In this document: positions 1-6,641 of the stretch, one piece after another
Numbering within the stretch: position 1 is the stretch's first letter
How the letters are laid out: each line of letters opens with the position of its first letter
Assembly: GCA_013213875.1 (NCBI GenBank)
Contig: JABSSV010000071.1
Location: forward strand, 1 to 6,641
Length of the DNA: 6,641 nucleotides
Direction: 5' to 3'
From: Lysobacterales bacterium
GTDB taxonomy: Bacteria; Pseudomonadota; Gammaproteobacteria; Xanthomonadales; SZUA-36
Notes under the pieces: model-generated
Databases searched by the model: none
The model's input: only the letters and a program-made list of their open reading frames with translations
What the model was told of the DNA's origin: nothing
Translations under genes and position numbers: made by a program

Positions 1-56
1 TCGACCACGGCGGTGAGTCGCTGCGGTTGCAGCAATTCCGTCAGGAAATGGGTCAT
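1..56 (-). CDS. N-terminal fragment of an unidentified protein (possibly FkbM-type methyltransferase)
   Basis: An open frame starts at the ATG at 56-54 and runs off the left edge after 18 codons, reading MTHFLTELLQPQRLTAVV. A GGGAG ribosome-binding site sits 7 nt before the ATG, which favours this start over the ATG two codons upstream, whose frame stops at once (ATG TCA TGA). The start lies 26 nt after the ilvD stop on the same strand with no terminator between, so the two are probably co-transcribed. The opening residues resemble the start of some FkbM-family SAM methyltransferases, in which an R-L-T-x-V-V stretch leads into a VDIGAN motif. That resemblance is from memory and the diagnostic motif lies outside the window, so the product is left open. 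Confidence 0.55.
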   Translation of the reverse strand, partial: MTHFLTELLQPQRLTAVV

Positions 57-63
57 GACATGG

Positions 64-68
64 CTCCC
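64..68 (-). promoter_or_regulatory. Ribosome-binding site of the left-edge partial gene
   Basis: On the minus strand this reads GGGAG, followed by 7 nt and then the ATG at 56. It is the best Shine-Dalgarno match seen before any gene start in this window, and it supports translation of the truncated gene. Confidence 0.5.
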
Positions 69-82
69 GTTGCTGCCGTGCT

Positions 83-1927
83 CTAGCGCAGCTGGCTAAG
101 ATCGCGCACCGCACCCTTGTCGGCGCTGGTGGCCAGCTTGGCGTAGACCTTCAGGGCTGCACTCACCCGGCGGCTGCGTGCTTCCTTGGGCTGCCAGGCC
201 GCGTCCCCACGCAACTCCATGGCCGCCCGTCGCCGCTCCAGTTCGTTCTCGCTGAGTCGCACATCGATGCGCCGGGCCGGAATGTCAATTTCGATCATGT
301 CGCCGTTTTCCACCAGGCCGATGGTGCCGCCGGCGGCCGCTTCCGGCGATACATGGCCGATAGACAGGCCCGAGGTGCCGCCGGAAAAACGACCGTCCGT
401 AATCAGGGCGCAGGCCTTGCCCAGGCCCATGGATTTTAGATAGGAGGTGGGGTAGAGCATCTCCTGCATGCCTGGTCCACCGCGGGGCCCCTCATAGCGC
501 ACAATCACCACGGCACCGGCTTTCACGCGCTTGTTCAGAATGTCGCTGACGGCCGCGTCCTGACTTTCACAGATGTGCGCCGGGCCGTGAAAAACCAGAT
601 TGTCCTCGTCTACCCCGCTGGTCTTGACCACACAGCCATCCGCAGCCAGATTGCCAAACAGCACGGCGAGACCGCCGTCTGCCGAGTAGGCATGGGCCAA
701 GGAACGGATGCAGCCCTGTTCCCGGTCCTGATCCAGGGACGGCCAGCGCGTGTCCTGGGAAAAGGCGGTCTGCGTCGGAATGCCGGCGGGACCGGCCGAG
801 TAGAGTTTACGGGCGGCGTCTTGATCCGTGCGCATCAGGTCCCAGTCCGCCAGCGCATCAGCGAGGCTGGCGCTGTGTACCGTTGGGCATTGCGTGTGGA
901 GCAAGCCGGCCCGCTCCAGTTCGCCCAGAATGCCCATCACACCGCCGGCCCGATGCACATCTTCCATGTGGTATTTGGGCGTATTGGGGGCCACCTTGCA
1001 CAGTTGCGGAACACGACGTGAGAGACGGTCGATATCTGCCAGCGTGAAATCCAGCCCGGCTTCCTGCGCTGCCGCCAGCAGGTGCAGGATGGTGTTGGTT
1101 GAGCCGCCCATGGCAATATCCAGCGCCATGGCGTTTTCGAACGCTTCAAAGCTGCCAATGTTGCGTGGCAACAGGCTGCTCTCGTCCTGTTCGTAGTAGC
1201 GCCGACAGACATCGACGATCAGCCGGCCGGCGCGCTCAAACAGCCCGCGCCGGTCCGCATGGGTGGCCAGCGTGGAGCCATTGCCCGGCAGGCTCAGGCC
1301 CAGTGCTTCGGTCAGGCAGTTCATAGAGTTGGCCGTGAACATGCCGGAGCAGGAGCCGCAGGTCGGGCAGGCCGAGCGTTCAAATTCCGCCACCTGCTCA
1401 TCGCTGGCGCTGGCATCGGCCGCCACCACCATGGCATCGACCAGATCCAGTTTGTGCTCCGACAAGCGGGTTTTGCCGGCCTCCATGGGGCCGCCGGAGA
1501 CAAAAACCGCGGGAATATTCAAACGCATGGCTGCGTTCAGCATGCCGGGCGTGATCTTGTCGCAGTTGGAAATGCACACCATGGCATCCGCGCAGTGTGC
1601 GTTCACCATGTACTCCACAGAATCGGCAATCAGATCGCGGGAGGGCAGGGAATAGAGCATGCCGTCATGGCCCATGGCGATGCCATCGTCGACGGCAATG
1701 GTGTTGAATTCCTTGGCCACGCCGCCGGCTGCCTCAATTTCCCGCGCAACCAGCTGGCCCAGATCTTTCAGATGCACATGGCCGGGCACAAACTGGGTAA
1801 AGGAATTCACCACCGCGATAATGGGTTTGTCAAAATCCTCATCCTGCATGCCGGTGGCACGCCAGAGGGCACGGGCGCCGGCCATATTGCGGCCGTGGGT
1901 GGTGGTTCGTGAGCGGTACGTGGGCAT
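83..1927 (-). CDS. ilvD: Dihydroxy-acid dehydratase, long [4Fe-4S]-type
   Basis: This 614-residue cytosolic enzyme dehydrates 2,3-dihydroxyisovalerate and 2,3-dihydroxy-3-methylvalerate to the 2-keto acids leading to valine, leucine and isoleucine. The length is close to E. coli IlvD (616), and the N-terminus (MPTYRSRTTTHGRNMAGARA) matches the E. coli start, so the ATG at 1927 is chosen even though no strong Shine-Dalgarno precedes it. Both family signatures are intact: CDKITPGMLNA at residues 122-132, containing cluster ligand C122, Mg-ligand D123 and K124 (the carbamylated lysine of the family), and ALITDGRFSGGT at 507-518, with S515 as the expected catalytic base. D81, E489 and the CPTCGSC motif at 187-193 (C193 is a cluster ligand) are also present. 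The extra cysteine of short [2Fe-2S] types is absent; FVPGH stands at that place (46-50). No truncation or frameshift is visible. It is divergent from galT, and the left-edge gene follows it closely. Confidence 0.97.
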   Translation of the reverse strand: MPTYRSRTTTHGRNMAGARALWRATGMQDEDFDKPIIAVVNSFTQFVPGHVHLKDLGQLVAREIEAAGGVAKEFNTIAVDDGIAMGHDGMLYSLPSRDLIADSVEYMVNAHCADAMVCISNCDKITPGMLNAAMRLNIPAVFVSGGPMEAGKTRLSEHKLDLVDAMVVAADASASDEQVAEFERSACPTCGSCSGMFTANSMNCLTEALGLSLPGNGSTLATHADRRGLFERAGRLIVDVCRRYYEQDESSLLPRNIGSFEAFENAMALDIAMGGSTNTILHLLAAAQEAGLDFTLADIDRLSRRVPQLCKVAPNTPKYHMEDVHRAGGVMGILGELERAGLLHTQCPTVHSASLADALADWDLMRTDQDAARKLYSAGPAGIPTQTAFSQDTRWPSLDQDREQGCIRSLAHAYSADGGLAVLFGNLAADGCVVKTSGVDEDNLVFHGPAHICESQDAAVSDILNKRVKAGAVVIVRYEGPRGGPGMQEMLYPTSYLKSMGLGKACALITDGRFSGGTSGLSIGHVSPEAAAGGTIGLVENGDMIEIDIPARRIDVRLSENELERRRAAMELRGDAAWQPKEARSRRVSAALKVYAKLATSADKGAVRDLSQLR

Positions 1928-1990
1928 ATTTCTGTTCTGTCGTTATAGGTAAGCCTTGGCTCAAGAATAAGCGATTCCGCGCCTGCTGGC

Positions 1991-2025
1991 ACCCGCTAAT
2001 AGCCGCTCGGGGCTGGCGGGTTTTT
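1991..2025 (+). terminator. Terminator-like hairpin with T-run between ilvD and galT
   Basis: ACCCGC (1991-1996) pairs perfectly with GCGGGT (2016-2021). Inside it AGCC (2001-2004) pairs with GGCT (2011-2014) around the loop GCTCGG. A run of five T (2021-2025) follows at once on the plus strand. This is the form of a rho-independent terminator reading towards galT. No gene on the plus strand ends upstream of it in the window, so it could stop read-through from antisense transcription of ilvD, or act in a galT leader if galT is transcribed from further upstream. On the minus strand the hairpin would lie in the ilvD leader but has no T-run after it. Confidence 0.45.
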
Positions 2026-2040
2026 GCGAGCGCACCGGGC

Positions 2041-2069
2041 TTGAGCCGGCGCGTCCAGAGGGCTAAGGT
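2041..2069 (+). promoter_or_regulatory. Weak candidate sigma70 promoter for galT
   Basis: TTGAGC (2041-2046, 4 of 6 consensus bases) is followed by a 17-nt spacer and TAAGGT (2064-2069, 3 of 6). It lies between the T-run hairpin and the galT start at 2106, so a transcript from it would avoid the hairpin. A perfect 8-bp palindrome, ACGTACGT (2086-2093), lies between it and galT and could be an operator or chance. The match is poor and is offered only as the best spacing found. Confidence 0.2.
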
Positions 2070-2105
2070 GCCAGACTCACGATAGACGTACGTTAGGCCA
2101 GCCCA

Positions 2106-3134
2106 ATGACCGCCCAGCCGCCTGCCAACCTGACGCCGCATCGGCGCTTTAATCCGCTCAGCGGGGAATGGGTGCTGGTCTCGCCGCAGCGCAATCAGCG
2201 TCCCTGGCAGGGCGCCAGGGAACCGGCGTCAGCGACCGATCTGCCGGACCATGACCCGGCCTGTTACCTGTGTCCGGGCACGGTGCGGGCCAATGGCCAG
2301 CGCAACCCTGACTACGACGGGGTCTATGTGTTCGACAACGACTTTCCGGCCCTGCTGCCGCAGCCCGATAGCGCCACTCTGGCGGCGGATCCGCTGCTGC
2401 GTGCCGAGCCCGTGCAGGGCGTATGCCGCGTGCTGTGTTTTTCGCCCCGACATGACCTGGGTATTGGCGAGCTAAGCCCACGGAGCGTCACCGCGGTGGT
2501 GCGTTGCTGGCGCGAGCAGACGCGGGAGCTGGGCAGTCAACCGCAGCTGAACTACGTGCAGATTTTTGAAAATCGCGGGGCCGCCATGGGCTGCTCCAAT
2601 CCGCATCCGCATGGGCAGATTTGGGCCACCGGCCATGTGCCCACGCGGGTACAGCGCGCGCATGAGCGGCAACAGCAATGGTACGCAGCACAGCAGCAGT
2701 CGCTGCTGCCAAGCGTGCTGGAACGGGAGCGCAGCCTGGCCACGCGCGTGGTGTATGAGAATGCGAGATTTACCGTGTTGGTGCCTTTCTGGGCTGCCTG
2801 GCCATTTGAAACCCTGCTGCTGCCGCGCTTCCCGGTAGCTAGTCTGACTCAGTTGGATGACGCGGACTGTGCGGCCCTGGCTGATGCCTGGCAACGCTTG
2901 GTGCAGGCTTATGACCGGCTCTTTGATTGTCCATTCCCGTATTCGGCTGGCGTGCATCAGGCCCCCAGCGATGGCCATCAGCACCCGGCCTGGCAATTGC
3001 ATCTGCAGTTCTATCCGCCGCTGCTGCGTTCGGCCAGCGTGCGCAAGTTTATGGTGGGCTTTGAGATGTTTGCCGAGTCGCAGCGGGACATTACGCCGGA
3101 GCAGGCGGCGGCACTGCTGCGCGAGCAGTTCTGA
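2106..3134 (+). CDS. galT: Galactose-1-phosphate uridylyltransferase
   Basis: This 342-residue cytosolic enzyme of the Leloir pathway transfers UMP from UDP-glucose to galactose-1-phosphate through a covalent uridylyl-histidine. It is close to the 348 residues of E. coli GalT. The active-site motif GCSNPHPHGQ is at residues 162-171; H169 is the nucleophile and Q171 matches the Gln altered in human galactosemia (Q188R). The structural zinc site is complete: C53 and C56 (CYLC), H116 and H167. The C-terminal block FYPPLLRSASVRKFMVGFEM (302-321) is typical. The second metal site looks degraded: H284 and H299 are kept, but E. coli H298 is Q301 and E. coli E182 aligns with A185. The ATG is in frame with the conserved N-terminal RRFNPLSGEWVLVSP, and its ribosome-binding site is weak. 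galK and galE are not nearby. It lies 149 nt before icmF on the same strand. Confidence 0.96.
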   Translation: MTAQPPANLTPHRRFNPLSGEWVLVSPQRNQRPWQGAREPASATDLPDHDPACYLCPGTVRANGQRNPDYDGVYVFDNDFPALLPQPDSATLAADPLLRAEPVQGVCRVLCFSPRHDLGIGELSPRSVTAVVRCWREQTRELGSQPQLNYVQIFENRGAAMGCSNPHPHGQIWATGHVPTRVQRAHERQQQWYAAQQQSLLPSVLERERSLATRVVYENARFTVLVPFWAAWPFETLLLPRFPVASLTQLDDADCAALADAWQRLVQAYDRLFDCPFPYSAGVHQAPSDGHQHPAWQLHLQFYPPLLRSASVRKFMVGFEMFAESQRDITPEQAAALLREQF

Positions 3135-3177
3135 GTCTGCAGTGCGCCATGCTGCACCGGCACTTGCGGTCATGTGT

Positions 3178-3201
3178 GATGCCGGGCCTGAGGTCGGCAT
3201 C
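3178..3201 (+). repeat. Inverted repeat (hairpin) downstream of galT
   Basis: GATGCCG (3178-3184) and CGGCATC (3195-3201) form a perfect 7-bp stem with a 10-nt loop, 43 nt after the galT stop. No T-run follows, so it is not a clear rho-independent terminator. It may be a 3'-end stabilising hairpin or a weak terminator separating galT from icmF, or an operator-like site. Confidence 0.4.
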
Positions 3202-3238
3202 GCTCAGCGCTTGATTCGCCGTTCACTGCCGCAGCCGC

Positions 3239-3263
3239 TAAAATAAGGGGGATAACTCTCCTT
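3239..3263 (+). promoter_or_regulatory. Possible -10 element and leader hairpin of icmF
   Basis: TAAAAT (3239-3244) matches 5 of 6 bases of the sigma70 -10 element and is AT-rich compared with its surroundings. The nearest -35-like hexamer, TTGATT (3211-3216), is 22 nt away, which is too far for a normal promoter. Immediately after it, TAAGGGG (3244-3250) can pair with CTCCTTA (3258-3264) around the loop GATAACT, with one G-T pair. The purine-rich arm lies about 30 nt before the icmF ATG, too distant to be its ribosome-binding site. The role is uncertain. Confidence 0.2.
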
Positions 3264-3283
3264 AACAGCGATGGTGTTTATCC

Positions 3284-6200
3284 ATGGGCAGACCTGCATC
3301 CGATTTGGGCGTGACCGAGCGCCCGGCGCTAGCTACGCCGCTGCGTTTTGTTACCGCGGCCAGTCTTTTTGATGGCCACGATGCGGCCATCAATATCATG
3401 CGCCGCCTGATCCAGGCCCAGGGTTGCGAGGTGATTCACCTCGGCCATAACCGCTCCGTCATGGATGTGGTGCGCGCCGCCATTCAGGAAGATGCGGATG
3501 CGATTGCCCTCAGCTCCTATCAGGGTGGTCACAATGAATACTTCCGTTTCATGGTCGATGAGTTGCGCGCCAATGATGCGGAACATATCAAGGTATTCGG
3601 TGGTGGTGGCGGCACCATCACGCTGGAGGAAATTGCGGCGCTGGAGGCCTATGGGGTAGAGCGCATCTACCACCCGGATGACGGTATGAATCTGGGTCTG
3701 GTGGAAATGATCGAGGACGTAGTGGCCCGGGCTGGGCAGAACCGTCGCTCACCACGGGATCCGGGCCAACTACGCCCGGATAACTCATCCGATGTGGCCG
3801 CCATGCTAACCCTGCTGGAAGCCGGTCAGTTTGGCGAGGCCGAGCTGCAGATGAAGCGCCATGAGTGGGCCGGCGCTGCCCAGCAGGCGCCGGTACTGGG
3901 TATCACGGGCACGGGCGGTGCGGGTAAAAGTTCGGTCACTGACGAAATACTTAATCGCTTCCTGGCCTGCTTCCCGGACAAGAACATTGCCGTGCTGGCC
4001 GTGGATCCCACGCGCCGGCGCACGGGCGGCGCTCTGCTGGGCGACCGCATTCGCATGAACACGCTGCGCTCGGAGCGTATTTATATGCGTTCCATGGCCA
4101 CGCGGCGTCAGCACGTGGCGACCAGTGCCATGCTGCAGGATGCCATTGCCTTTCTGCGCCAGGGTGGTTTTGATCTGGTGATCGTGGAAACAGCCGGTAT
4201 CGGCCAGAGCGACTCGGAGATCGTGGATCTGGTGGATTTCCCGGTCTATGTCATGACCTCCGAGTTCGGTGCGCAAAGCCAGCTGGAGAAGATCGATATG
4301 CTCGACTTCGCCGAGCTGGTGGTGCTGAACAAATTCGACAAGCGCGGTGCCCAGGATGCGCTGCGTGATGTTCGCAAGCAGTGGCAGCGGAACCATCTCA
4401 AGTTTGACCAGCCGCCTGAAGACATGCCGGTCTATCCCACCATTGCCAGCCAGTTCAATGATCCCGGCGTGAGCTGGATGTTTCGCAATCTCATGCGCCT
4501 GTTGCGCGAAAAACTGGATCTGCCGGCCGCCGAGTGGACACCGGCCATCGATACCTCGCTGAAAGAGCCCCGGGCGACGGTGCTGCTACCCCCGGCCCGC
4601 AACCGATATCTGGCGGAGATCGCCGAACAGGGCCGCAACATCAGTGCGTCCATTCAGCGCCAGGCGGAAGCGGCGCACCTGGCCCAGCATTATTGGAGCT
4701 CGCTGGGCGCGCTGGACGATGCGGCCCGTCCCGAGGCCTTTGGACGCTATGCGCCGGATGCGCTCAGCGGCGAGGGTGACCGCGCCCTGCTGACCCTGCG
4801 CCAGCGCTATGACACGGCCATGGGTGAGCTGAGCGAGGAGGCGGTGCAGTTGCTGAAAGGCTGGCCCGAGCGCAAACAGGGTATCCGTTCCGAGCAGTTC
4901 GAGTACGAGGTGCGCGGGCGCAAGATTACCGGTGATAACTTCCGCGTGAGCCTCAGCCACAACCAGATACCCAAGATCGGTATGCCCCGCGATGCGGACT
5001 GGGGTGAATTGCTTAGCTTTCTCATGCGTGAAAACCTGCCGGGCAGTTACCCCTACACGGCCGGGGTGTTTCCCTACCGCCGCACGGGCGAAGATCCGAC
5101 CCGTATGTTTGCCGGCGAAGGTACGCCGGAGCGGACCAACCGGCGCTTCCACTACGTAAGCAAGGGCCAGCCGGCAGCGCGCCTGTCCACGGCCTTCGAT
5201 TCGGTGACCCTCTATGGTGAAGACCCGGCCACGCGGCCGGATATCTACGGCAAGGTAGGCAACTCGGGCGTGCGCATTGCCACGCTGGACGATATGAAGA
5301 AGCTCTACTCGGGCTTCGACCTGTGCGCGCCCAGCACCTCGGTCTCCATGACCATCAATGGTCCGGCGCCCATGATCCTGGCGTTTTTTATGAACGCGGC
5401 CATCGATCAGCAGGTTGAGGTTTACCTGAAGGAAAAGGGACTGTGGGAAGAGGCGGAAGCTGAGATCGTCCGACGGTTTGAAGGCAAGGAACGTCCCCGC
5501 TATCACGGTGACATGCCCGAGGGTAACGACGGCCTGGGTCTTGGGTTGCTGGGCATCACCGGCGATCAGTTGATCGGCATCGGCGATTTCACCGCCGAGA
5601 CCTACGCCCGGATCAAGAAGGACACGCTCAGCAAGGTGCGCGGCACGGTGCAGGCGGACATCCTGAAAGAGGATCAGGCACAGAACACCTGTATTTTTAG
5701 TACGGAATTCGCCCTGCGCATGATGGGGGACATCCAGCAGTATTTTGTGGACCACAAGGTGCGCAATTTCTACAGCGTTTCCATCTCCGGTTATCACATC
5801 GCCGAAGCCGGCGCGAACCCGATCAGCCAGCTGGCTTTCACGCTCAGCAATGGCTTTACCATCGTGGAGTACTACCTGGCCCGGGGCATGAGCATTGATG
5901 ATTTTGCGCCCAACCTGAGTTTTTTCTTCTCCAACGGTATGGATCCGGAGTACACGGTGATCGGTCGCGTGGCGCGGCGCATCTGGGCGCGGGCCATGCG
6001 CGAGCGCTACGGCGCCAACCAACGGTCCCAGATGCTCAAGTACCACATCCAGACCAGTGGCCGGAGCCTGCACGCGCAGGAGATTCAGTTCAACGACATC
6101 CGCACCACGCTGCAGGCGCTCTACGCCCTGTTCGATAACTGCAACAGCCTGCACACGAATGCCTTCGACGAGGCCATCACCACGCCGACGGAAGAGAGCG

Positions 6201-6641
6201 TGCGCCGGGCCGTGGCCATCCAGATGATTATCTCCAAGGAGATGGGCCTGAACTTCTGCGAGAACCCCTGGCAGGGCAGCTTTATTGTCGATGAGCTCAC
6301 GGATCTCGTTGAAGAGCAGGTCTACCAGGAGTTCGAGCGCATCTCAGAGCGTGGCGGCGTGCTCGGCGCCATGGACACTATGTACCAGCGTGGCAAGATC
6401 CAGGAAGAGAGCATGTACTACGAGCACAAGAAGCATGATGGCTCCTTGCCGATTATCGGGGTGAATACGTTCCTGGGTGGCAAGGATCCGCAGACCGAGG
6501 GCGGTGAGATCGAACTCATGCGCTCCACTGATGATGAGAAGGATCAGCAGGTGGAGAACGTGGATATCTACCGTGAAGCGCACGGAGACGAAGCCGCGGC
6601 GCTGCTGCAGCAGCTACAGCAGACTGCTCGTCAGCGGGAGA
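3284..6641 (+). CDS. icmF: Fused isobutyryl-CoA mutase with G-protein chaperone (IcmF), 3' end cut by the window
   Basis: The frame is open from the ATG at 3284 (first ATG after an in-frame TAA at 3263) to the window end, 1119 codons with no stop. Domain order is that of IcmF. A B12-binding domain spans residues 20-150: DGHDAA at 30-35 with axial-ligand H32, SSYQGG at 77-82, and a GGGGG turn at 106-110. A MeaI-type GTPase follows at 203-415: P-loop GTGGAGKS at 209-216, DPTRRRTGG at 241-249, ETAGIGQSD at 302-310, and NKFD at 349-352. The mutase domain runs from about 540 to the edge, with GYHIAEAG at 836-843 (H838 matches MCM H244). F596 and Q800 stand where methylmalonyl-CoA mutase has Tyr89 and Arg207, which indicates isobutyryl-CoA rather than methylmalonyl-CoA. 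The enzyme interconverts isobutyryl-CoA and n-butyryl-CoA using adenosylcobalamin; the GTPase loads and guards the cofactor. Residues 711-784 hold an insert. About 50 C-terminal residues are probably missing. The ribosome-binding site is weak. Confidence 0.95.
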   Translation, partial: MGRPASDLGVTERPALATPLRFVTAASLFDGHDAAINIMRRLIQAQGCEVIHLGHNRSVMDVVRAAIQEDADAIALSSYQGGHNEYFRFMVDELRANDAEHIKVFGGGGGTITLEEIAALEAYGVERIYHPDDGMNLGLVEMIEDVVARAGQNRRSPRDPGQLRPDNSSDVAAMLTLLEAGQFGEAELQMKRHEWAGAAQQAPVLGITGTGGAGKSSVTDEILNRFLACFPDKNIAVLAVDPTRRRTGGALLGDRIRMNTLRSERIYMRSMATRRQHVATSAMLQDAIAFLRQGGFDLVIVETAGIGQSDSEIVDLVDFPVYVMTSEFGAQSQLEKIDMLDFAELVVLNKFDKRGAQDALRDVRKQWQRNHLKFDQPPEDMPVYPTIASQFNDPGVSWMFRNLMRLLREKLDLPAAEWTPAIDTSLKEPRATVLLPPARNRYLAEIAEQGRNISASIQRQAEAAHLAQHYWSSLGALDDAARPEAFGRYAPDALSGEGDRALLTLRQRYDTAMGELSEEAVQLLKGWPERKQGIRSEQFEYEVRGRKITGDNFRVSLSHNQIPKIGMPRDADWGELLSFLMRENLPGSYPYTAGVFPYRRTGEDPTRMFAGEGTPERTNRRFHYVSKGQPAARLSTAFDSVTLYGEDPATRPDIYGKVGNSGVRIATLDDMKKLYSGFDLCAPSTSVSMTINGPAPMILAFFMNAAIDQQVEVYLKEKGLWEEAEAEIVRRFEGKERPRYHGDMPEGNDGLGLGLLGITGDQLIGIGDFTAETYARIKKDTLSKVRGTVQADILKEDQAQNTCIFSTEFALRMMGDIQQYFVDHKVRNFYSVSISGYHIAEAGANPISQLAFTLSNGFTIVEYYLARGMSIDDFAPNLSFFFSNGMDPEYTVIGRVARRIWARAMRERYGANQRSQMLKYHIQTSGRSLHAQEIQFNDIRTTLQALYALFDNCNSLHTNAFDEAITTPTEESVRRAVAIQMIISKEMGLNFCENPWQGSFIVDELTDLVEEQVYQEFERISERGGVLGAMDTMYQRGKIQEESMYYEHKKHDGSLPIIGVNTFLGGKDPQTEGGEIELMRSTDDEKDQQVENVDIYREAHGDEAAALLQQLQQTARQRE

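Noticed and set aside
1259..1912. A 217-codon open frame on the plus strand within ilvD
   Set aside because: It is antisense to the most conserved part of ilvD, is rich in His, Gly and Ala as expected of a shadow frame, and shows no motif.
1942..1964. Promoter-like TTGAGC and TATAAC on the minus strand before ilvD
   Set aside because: The hexamers are only 11 nt apart, too close for sigma70, and no good -35 lies at 16-18 nt from TATAAC. A start there would also leave only about 7 nt of leader.
1928..2105. Leader-peptide attenuation of ilvD
   Set aside because: The minus-strand leader contains no short frame rich in Leu, Val or Ile codons, and the hairpin there has no T-run in the ilvD direction.
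2693..2709. Perfect inverted repeat GCAGCAG-TCG-CTGCTGC inside galT
   Set aside because: It follows from Gln codons (CAG) running into Leu codons (CTG) in the coding sequence, so it needs no regulatory explanation.
2472..3200. A 242-codon open frame on the minus strand over galT
   Set aside because: It is antisense to galT, which carries all the conserved residues; no domain is visible in the minus-strand product.
3271..3372. A 33-codon frame starting at ATG 3271, overlapping the icmF start in another frame
   Set aside because: It has no ribosome-binding site and no recognisable content, and most of it overlaps the icmF N-terminus. An upstream regulatory ORF is possible but unsupported.
4586..6154. 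A 522-codon open frame on the minus strand opposite icmF
   Set aside because: It is the antisense shadow of a strongly conserved coding frame in GC-rich DNA. Its translation shows no recognisable domain, whereas the plus strand has the full set of IcmF motifs.

Overview
The window comes from a GC-rich bacterial chromosome. It is most likely gammaproteobacterial: IlvD is of the long E. coli type and starts the way the E. coli protein does, GalT is E. coli-like through to its C-terminus, and a fused IcmF-type acyl-CoA mutase is present. Genus cannot be set from this sequence alone. I see no mobile elements, tRNA or rRNA genes, CRISPR array or phage genes.

Layout. Bases 1-56 (minus strand) hold the N-terminus of a gene that continues past the left edge. 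Bases 83-1927 (minus strand) hold ilvD, which lies 26 nt upstream of that gene and probably shares a transcript with it. Bases 1928-2105 are a divergent intergenic region containing a terminator-like hairpin with a T-run, oriented towards galT. Bases 2106-3134 (plus strand) hold galT. Bases 3135-3283 are a spacer with two hairpins. From 3284 to the right edge (plus strand) a very long open frame with no stop in the window encodes the fused B12-dependent isobutyryl-CoA mutase with its G-protein chaperone (IcmF). At least 1119 codons are present and I estimate that about 50 C-terminal residues are cut off.

Function. IlvD catalyses the dehydration step of valine, leucine and isoleucine synthesis. 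GalT is the uridylyl transferase of the Leloir galactose pathway, but galK and galE are not in the window. IcmF interconverts isobutyryl-CoA and n-butyryl-CoA, so it links branched-chain (valine-derived) and straight-chain acyl-CoA pools. IlvD and IcmF touch branched-chain metabolism from opposite directions, but they are on opposite strands and nothing shows common control.

The genes are mostly ordinary. The points most worth a second look are the apparent loss of two of the four second-metal ligands in GalT, a roughly 60-residue insert in the IcmF mutase domain, and the T-run hairpin in front of galT. I found no convincing evidence of an undescribed system.
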